From Blautia sp. AF19-10LB (GTDB taxonomy: Bacteria; Bacillota; Clostridia; Lachnospirales; Lachnospiraceae), in the NCBI RefSeq assembly GCF_003461245.1, contig NZ_QTWS01000016.1, positions 19,756-83,755 on the forward strand: 64,000 nucleotides of DNA. Direction: 5' to 3'. A program made the translations under genes and the position numbers. Position 1 is the stretch's first letter. Every line of letters starts with the position of its first letter. Positions 61,189 to 64,000 of the stretch are shown here, piece by piece. Below the pieces are notes generated by a model. The model saw only the letters and a list, made by a program, of their open reading frames with translations. It made no database searches and had not been told where the DNA came from.

Positions 61189-62550
61189 TCAGTTTTGTTT
61201 CTGTTTTAGTTCAGGCAGGATTGTCAGCAGCATCGTGAAAAAGCAGGCACTTCCACCGACAAGATTGGATATCGGTTCTGCCCAGAAAACACCGTCCACC
61301 CCAAGTCCTCCGATACGTGGAAGAAGCACAGTCAGCGGCACAACAATGATGACTTTGCGGAAGATCGAGAAAAATGTCGCTCTCTTCGCCTTGCCAAGTG
61401 CCACAAATACACACTGCCCGGTAAACTGCAGGGCCATAAAGCAAAATCCAAAGAAATAGATATGTAATGCCGGGACACCCTTTTCCAGAAGTGCCGGTTC
61501 GCTGTTAAAGATCCGGATAAAAAATTCCGGTGCGATCTTGATGATCCCCCATACAAACAGAGCATAGGAAAAGCAGACAACGGTCACAAATTTGATCGCT
61601 TTTTTTACTTTGTCGTAGGCCTTTTCGCCATAATTAAAGCTCATGACCGGGGACGCACCGTTTGTCAGTCCATGTACCATCATCGTCGCGATATCACGGA
61701 CGGAATTGAGAACCGTCATGACTCCTACATAGATGTCGCCGCCGTAGATCTGTAACGTTGCGTTGCAGAAGATCTGTACCAGTCCGTTTGTAAACTGCAT
61801 CATAAAACCTGAAACGCCAAGTGCCATGATCGCTCTTACTCTCTTCCACTCTATCTGCATTGCTTCTTTCCTGATGCGAAGTGTGACTTTTTTGCCTGTG
61901 AGGAATTTCAGCACCCAGACTGCGGAACAGAACTGTGACAGAATCGTTGCAAGTGCTGCACCGCGCACGCCCATATGGAATACGAAGATAAAGATCGGAT
62001 CCAGAACGATATTTAAGGCTGCACCGATCAGGATCGTCAGCATTCCCATATTTCCGAAGCCCTGGCAGTTGATAAACGGATTCAGCCCCAGCGAGATCAT
62101 CACAAACGGTGTTCCGATCAGATAGATCTGGATATACGCTCCTGCATAAACATAAGTCGTGTCACTCGCCCCAAACGCATACAGAATCGGCTTATAAAAA
62201 AGATATCCAACTGCCATCAGGACTACACTTGTCATCAGAAGCATGGAAAATGTATTTCCCAGCAGTTTCTCCGCTTCTTCCTCATTTTCCCGTCCAAGCT
62301 CCATCGCACAGAGCGGACTGCCGCCATTCCCATATAGATAAGTAAATGCCATGATCATCGTAATGATCGGAAAACAGATCCCGACTCCCGTCAGCGCGAT
62401 CCTTCCTGTCTCCGGAATCCTGCCGATATACATTCTGTCTACCACATTATACAAAAGGTTCAGAAGCTGCGCCAGCGTCATAGGAATCGACAGCTCCAGA
62501 ATATTCCGATATACATTTCCCTCCGAAAAATCTGTCTGATGTGTCTTCAC
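61189..62550 (-). CDS. MATE family efflux transporter
   Basis: A 453-residue MATE protein with 12 membrane segments in two related halves. Typical blocks are SIPMTLAQLLNLLYNVVDRMYIGRI near the N-terminus, LINCQGFGNMGMLTILIGAALNIVLDPIFIF and NYGEKAYDKVKKAI. Na+- or H+-coupled drug/metabolite export is expected; substrate unknown. Monocistronic and convergent with arcC; divergent from the BMC genes. Confidence 0.92.
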   Translation of the reverse strand: MKTHQTDFSEGNVYRNILELSIPMTLAQLLNLLYNVVDRMYIGRIPETGRIALTGVGICFPIITMIMAFTYLYGNGGSPLCAMELGRENEEEAEKLLGNTFSMLLMTSVVLMAVGYLFYKPILYAFGASDTTYVYAGAYIQIYLIGTPFVMISLGLNPFINCQGFGNMGMLTILIGAALNIVLDPIFIFVFHMGVRGAALATILSQFCSAVWVLKFLTGKKVTLRIRKEAMQIEWKRVRAIMALGVSGFMMQFTNGLVQIFCNATLQIYGGDIYVGVMTVLNSVRDIATMMVHGLTNGASPVMSFNYGEKAYDKVKKAIKFVTVVCFSYALFVWGIIKIAPEFFIRIFNSEPALLEKGVPALHIYFFGFCFMALQFTGQCVFVALGKAKRATFFSIFRKVIIVVPLTVLLPRIGGLGVDGVFWAEPISNLVGGSACFFTMLLTILPELKQKQN

Positions 62551-62721
62551 ACCAAATCCCCCTCCTTTGTTTCCTGACTGTCCTTATTATAGCACTTTGT
62601 GTTTTTTCATTCCAGTCGTTTTCTTTTTGCAAAATCAACACAAATACAATATTTTTCTTTTTATTATTGTCATAAACCCACATTTAATCTGCGATAAAAT
62701 CCACAAAAAACGTATTTTAGC

Positions 62722-62750
62722 TTGTTTTTTGCGGGAAAAGCAGGTATAAT
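62722..62750 (+). promoter_or_regulatory. Promoter of the BMC shell genes
   Basis: TTGTTT (62722-62727), 17-nt spacer, TATAAT (62745-62750), ~50 bp before the first BMC start. The two shell genes therefore have their own transcript, apart from arcC. Confidence 0.72.
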
Positions 62751-62801
62751 TACAGTATATGAACCGAAATAAAATATTCCTGTAGAATGGATGGAGGTAT
62801 T

Positions 62802-63101
62802 ATGGCTGAGAATTATAATGGCATGGCAGTGGGGATCTTTGAACTTGACAGTTTTGCTGCCTGCTTCGTAGCACTGGACGCTGCTTCCAAAGCAGCAAAT
62901 ATAAGGATCCAGAACATCGAGCGTAATCGTCTTGGTGCAGGTGCCTGCGTGAAGATGCGTGGTTCTGTCTCCGACGTAAACGCCGCAATGGACGTTGCAC
63001 TCCGCACCGCAGAACCAATTGCGAAGGTTGTTTCCCACACGGTGATCGCATCCCCGGCTCACGACACAGAACCGGCAATGTACATGACCGCAAATAAGTA
63101 A
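62802..63101 (+). CDS. BMC-domain microcompartment shell protein 1
   Basis: About 99 residues, one BMC domain (BMC-H, hexamer-forming). The pattern MAVGIFELDSFAACFVALDAASKAANIRIQNIERNRLGAGACVKMRGSVSDVNAAMDVAL follows the fold order of PduA/EutM-type proteins. The start at 62802 has GGAGG upstream. It lies 40 bp before a second BMC gene. No BMC-P vertex protein or encapsulated aldehyde enzyme is present, so this is either a satellite shell locus or the edge of one. Confidence 0.88.
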   Translation: MAENYNGMAVGIFELDSFAACFVALDAASKAANIRIQNIERNRLGAGACVKMRGSVSDVNAAMDVALRTAEPIAKVVSHTVIASPAHDTEPAMYMTANK

Positions 63102-63140
63102 TATGATCGTTAAATACTATAATGAAATGAGGATTCTGTT

Positions 63141-63464
63141 ATGAGATATGGAGCATTTGGATTAGTGGAAGTTGTCGGAAGCAGCAATGCAGTGATCGTG
63201 ATCGACCAGATGCTGAAGACCGCCGATGTATCCTTCCTTACCTGGAACGGTAAATGCGGCGGACACGAAACTGTTTTTATGACCGGCGATGTATCCGCAG
63301 TCACCGCTGCCGTCCAGGCAGTCAAAGAAAACCCGCCATGCGAGATCGTTTTCGCAGCCGTAATCTCCAATCCATCCGAAGAGACGATCCGTCTCGCGGA
63401 GGAGGATGCTGAGAAACACGGCTTTCTGAAGAAACCGGTTAAGAAAGCTGGAGCTAAGAAATAA
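63141..63464 (+). CDS. BMC-domain microcompartment shell protein 2
   Basis: 107 residues, one BMC domain: YGAFGLVEVVGSSNAVIVIDQMLKTADVSFLTWNGKCGGHETVFMTGDVSAVTAAVQAV, with a C-terminal basic tail (KKPVKKAGAKK) that may bind nucleic acid or the shell lumen. Diverged from the preceding BMC protein; the WNGKCGGHETVF loop in place of the usual pore region is notable. Co-transcribed with shell gene 1. Confidence 0.88.
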   Translation: MRYGAFGLVEVVGSSNAVIVIDQMLKTADVSFLTWNGKCGGHETVFMTGDVSAVTAAVQAVKENPPCEIVFAAVISNPSEETIRLAEEDAEKHGFLKKPVKKAGAKK

Positions 63465-63505
63465 AGGCCTGATGATTATAGTTTCAGGGAATAAGTGAAT
63501 AAGTG

Positions 63506-63540
63506 GAGGAGGCACCGATGGTGCCTCCTCAATTCGTTTT
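63506..63540 (+). terminator. Terminator of the BMC genes
   Basis: GAGGAGGCACC (63506-63516), GAT loop, GGTGCCTCCTC (63520-63530), then AATTCGTTTT. It touches the stop codon of the convergent DUF3791 gene. Confidence 0.85.
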
Positions 63541-63771
63541 AACGCCATTAGTGTCATTCTCTATTTTATTTGCATACTCCTGTTCCAGTTCTTCTGCCAG
63601 ATACATATCACTCATACAATGCATGTCCGACACACCATCACGAATCAGCTGATAGACCTCTGAATGATAAAAAAAATCCAATGCCTCATCCAGTGAAAGT
63701 CCTTGTAATTTTGCAAAACATTCAACAACACGACTATATTTTTTCTGAAGTAAAATTGGATTAGCTGTCAT
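63529..63771 (-). CDS. DUF3791 family small protein
   Basis: 80 residues, helical, resembling the DUF3791 family: LQKKYSRVVECFAKLQGLSLDEALDFFYHSEVYQLIRDGVSDMHCMSDMYLAEELEQEY. Genes of this family usually follow a DUF3990 gene and are thought to form a two-gene module, possibly toxin-antitoxin-like; the role is not established. Its ATG overlaps the stop of a truncated DUF3990 frame (ATGA). Confidence 0.75.
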   Translation of the reverse strand: MTANPILLQKKYSRVVECFAKLQGLSLDEALDFFYHSEVYQLIRDGVSDMHCMSDMYLAEELEQEYANKIENDTNGVKTN

Positions 63772-63875
63772 ATACGCTCACTCCCCTCAAAATACAACAG
63801 CGACAGCGCCTTCTCTGTACGGAAACAAATTTGTAGATTCGGCTTTTCATAGCGCAGATGATTAATTGCTTCTGT
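63768..63875 (-). pseudogene. DUF3990 gene remnant, cut by IS66-type insertion
   Basis: About 35 codons of an open frame with no start, reading TEAINHLRYEKPNLQICFR then TEKALSLLYFEGSERI and stop. This resembles the C-terminus of DUF3990 proteins (AI-HL---KPNDQICF-TE-AL--L-F). It is joined on its 5' side to the IS66-type end at 63876, so the gene has been interrupted. Confidence 0.65.
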
Positions 63876-64000
63876 GTAACTATTCAGAACTAGCTTTACT
63901 CAAAGATGAAATCAGGGTGACCTGTGATCGCATTTTTGATAGCTTCGTAAGCATTGTATCCCTGTTTATGTGCCGTGCCTACGTAGGACATGATTTTCAG
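63876..64000 (-). mobile_element. IS66-type insertion sequence, end with transposase C-terminus (partial)
   Basis: The minus strand encodes LKIMSYVGTAHKQGYNAYEAIKNA then ITGHPDFIFE and stop (63896-64000, open at the window edge). This fits the C-terminus of IS66-family transposases (F-RI-SYI-TARKQG---FEAI). The IS end is inferred at GTAACTATTCAGAAC (63876-63890). If correct, the 8-bp sequence GCTTCTGT (63868-63875) should recur at the other end, beyond the window. Confidence 0.65.

Noticed and set aside
63141..63464. Reading the BMC pair as part of a complete ethanolamine or propanediol operon
   Set aside because: No vertex protein, signature enzyme or aldehyde dehydrogenase lies in the window, and a terminator closes the pair at 63506-63540.
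1..64000. CRISPR arrays, tRNA or rRNA genes, prophage or replication origin
   Set aside because: No regularly spaced repeats, cloverleaf-like sequences, rRNA segments, phage structural genes or DnaA-box clusters were seen.

Overview
The window looks like a chromosomal stretch of a gut-type anaerobic Firmicute, most likely Lachnospiraceae (Clostridia). The evidence is moderate GC, strong GGAGG ribosome sites, TTGACA/TATAAT promoters, the complete anaerobic (CbiK/CbiD/CbiG-type) cobalamin pathway, LuxS, HydE, microcompartment shell proteins and the ygeX-ygeY-ygeW-arcC purine/amino-nitrogen cluster. Species cannot be fixed from the sequence alone.

Layout, left to right. (1) 1-1511: 3' end of cbiK, then a convergent MFS transporter. 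(2) 1822-5339: biotin operon bioY-bioB-bioD-bioA behind a clear BirA operator. (3) 5356-10887 (minus): a dlt-like surface-acylation operon (adenylation enzyme, LysA-fold PLP decarboxylase, carrier protein, MBOAT acyltransferase, SGNH partner). (4) 11143-19346 (minus): a mannitol/hexitol PTS regulon in two transcription units (IIA, 1-phosphofructokinase-like kinase, MDR dehydrogenase; and IIBC, IIBC, MtlR-type activator). Each unit starts from a matching promoter with an identical upstream palindrome. (5) 19568-25040: an exported protein, cbiL with an ABC exporter, then pdxY and a divergent MocR/PdxR-type regulator. (6) 25090-36459 (minus): a ten-gene cobalamin operon, cbiD-F-G-H-JET-A-B-cobD-cbiP-C. 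(7) 36716-44763: L,D-transpeptidase, RluA-type synthase, CoA operon (coaBC-panT-coaX), mnmM, cyclophilin, luxS and an SH3 lipoprotein. (8) 44851-55467: hydE, a hydantoinase with a divergent PAS regulator, a cytidylate-kinase-like protein with an ion antiporter, a ydjI-ydjG-ydjH envelope-stress set and a DUF1015 gene. (9) 55705-63464: ygeX-ygeY-ygeW-arcC with large structured gaps between genes, a MATE pump and two BMC-H shell genes. (10) 63529-64000: a DUF3791/DUF3990 pair whose DUF3990 is cut by an IS66-type insertion running off the window.

Functional links. Biotin, B12, B6 and CoA modules make this a cofactor-rich segment. The ygeXYW-arcC genes plus the hydantoinase fit anaerobic catabolism of ureido/2,3-diaminopropionate compounds derived from purines, with carbamoyl phosphate converted to ATP; the nearby shell proteins hint at compartmentalisation.

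Main novelties: the dlt-like operon whose ligase/carrier/decarboxylase trio resembles butirosin BtrJ/BtrI/BtrK; a family of ~142-bp miniature elements with target duplications whose ends match the IS66-type end at the right edge; a 172-nt closed multi-hairpin structure between ygeX and ygeY; a PdxR-like regulator whose PLP lysine is arginine; and a mannitol operator that is also a good intrinsic terminator.
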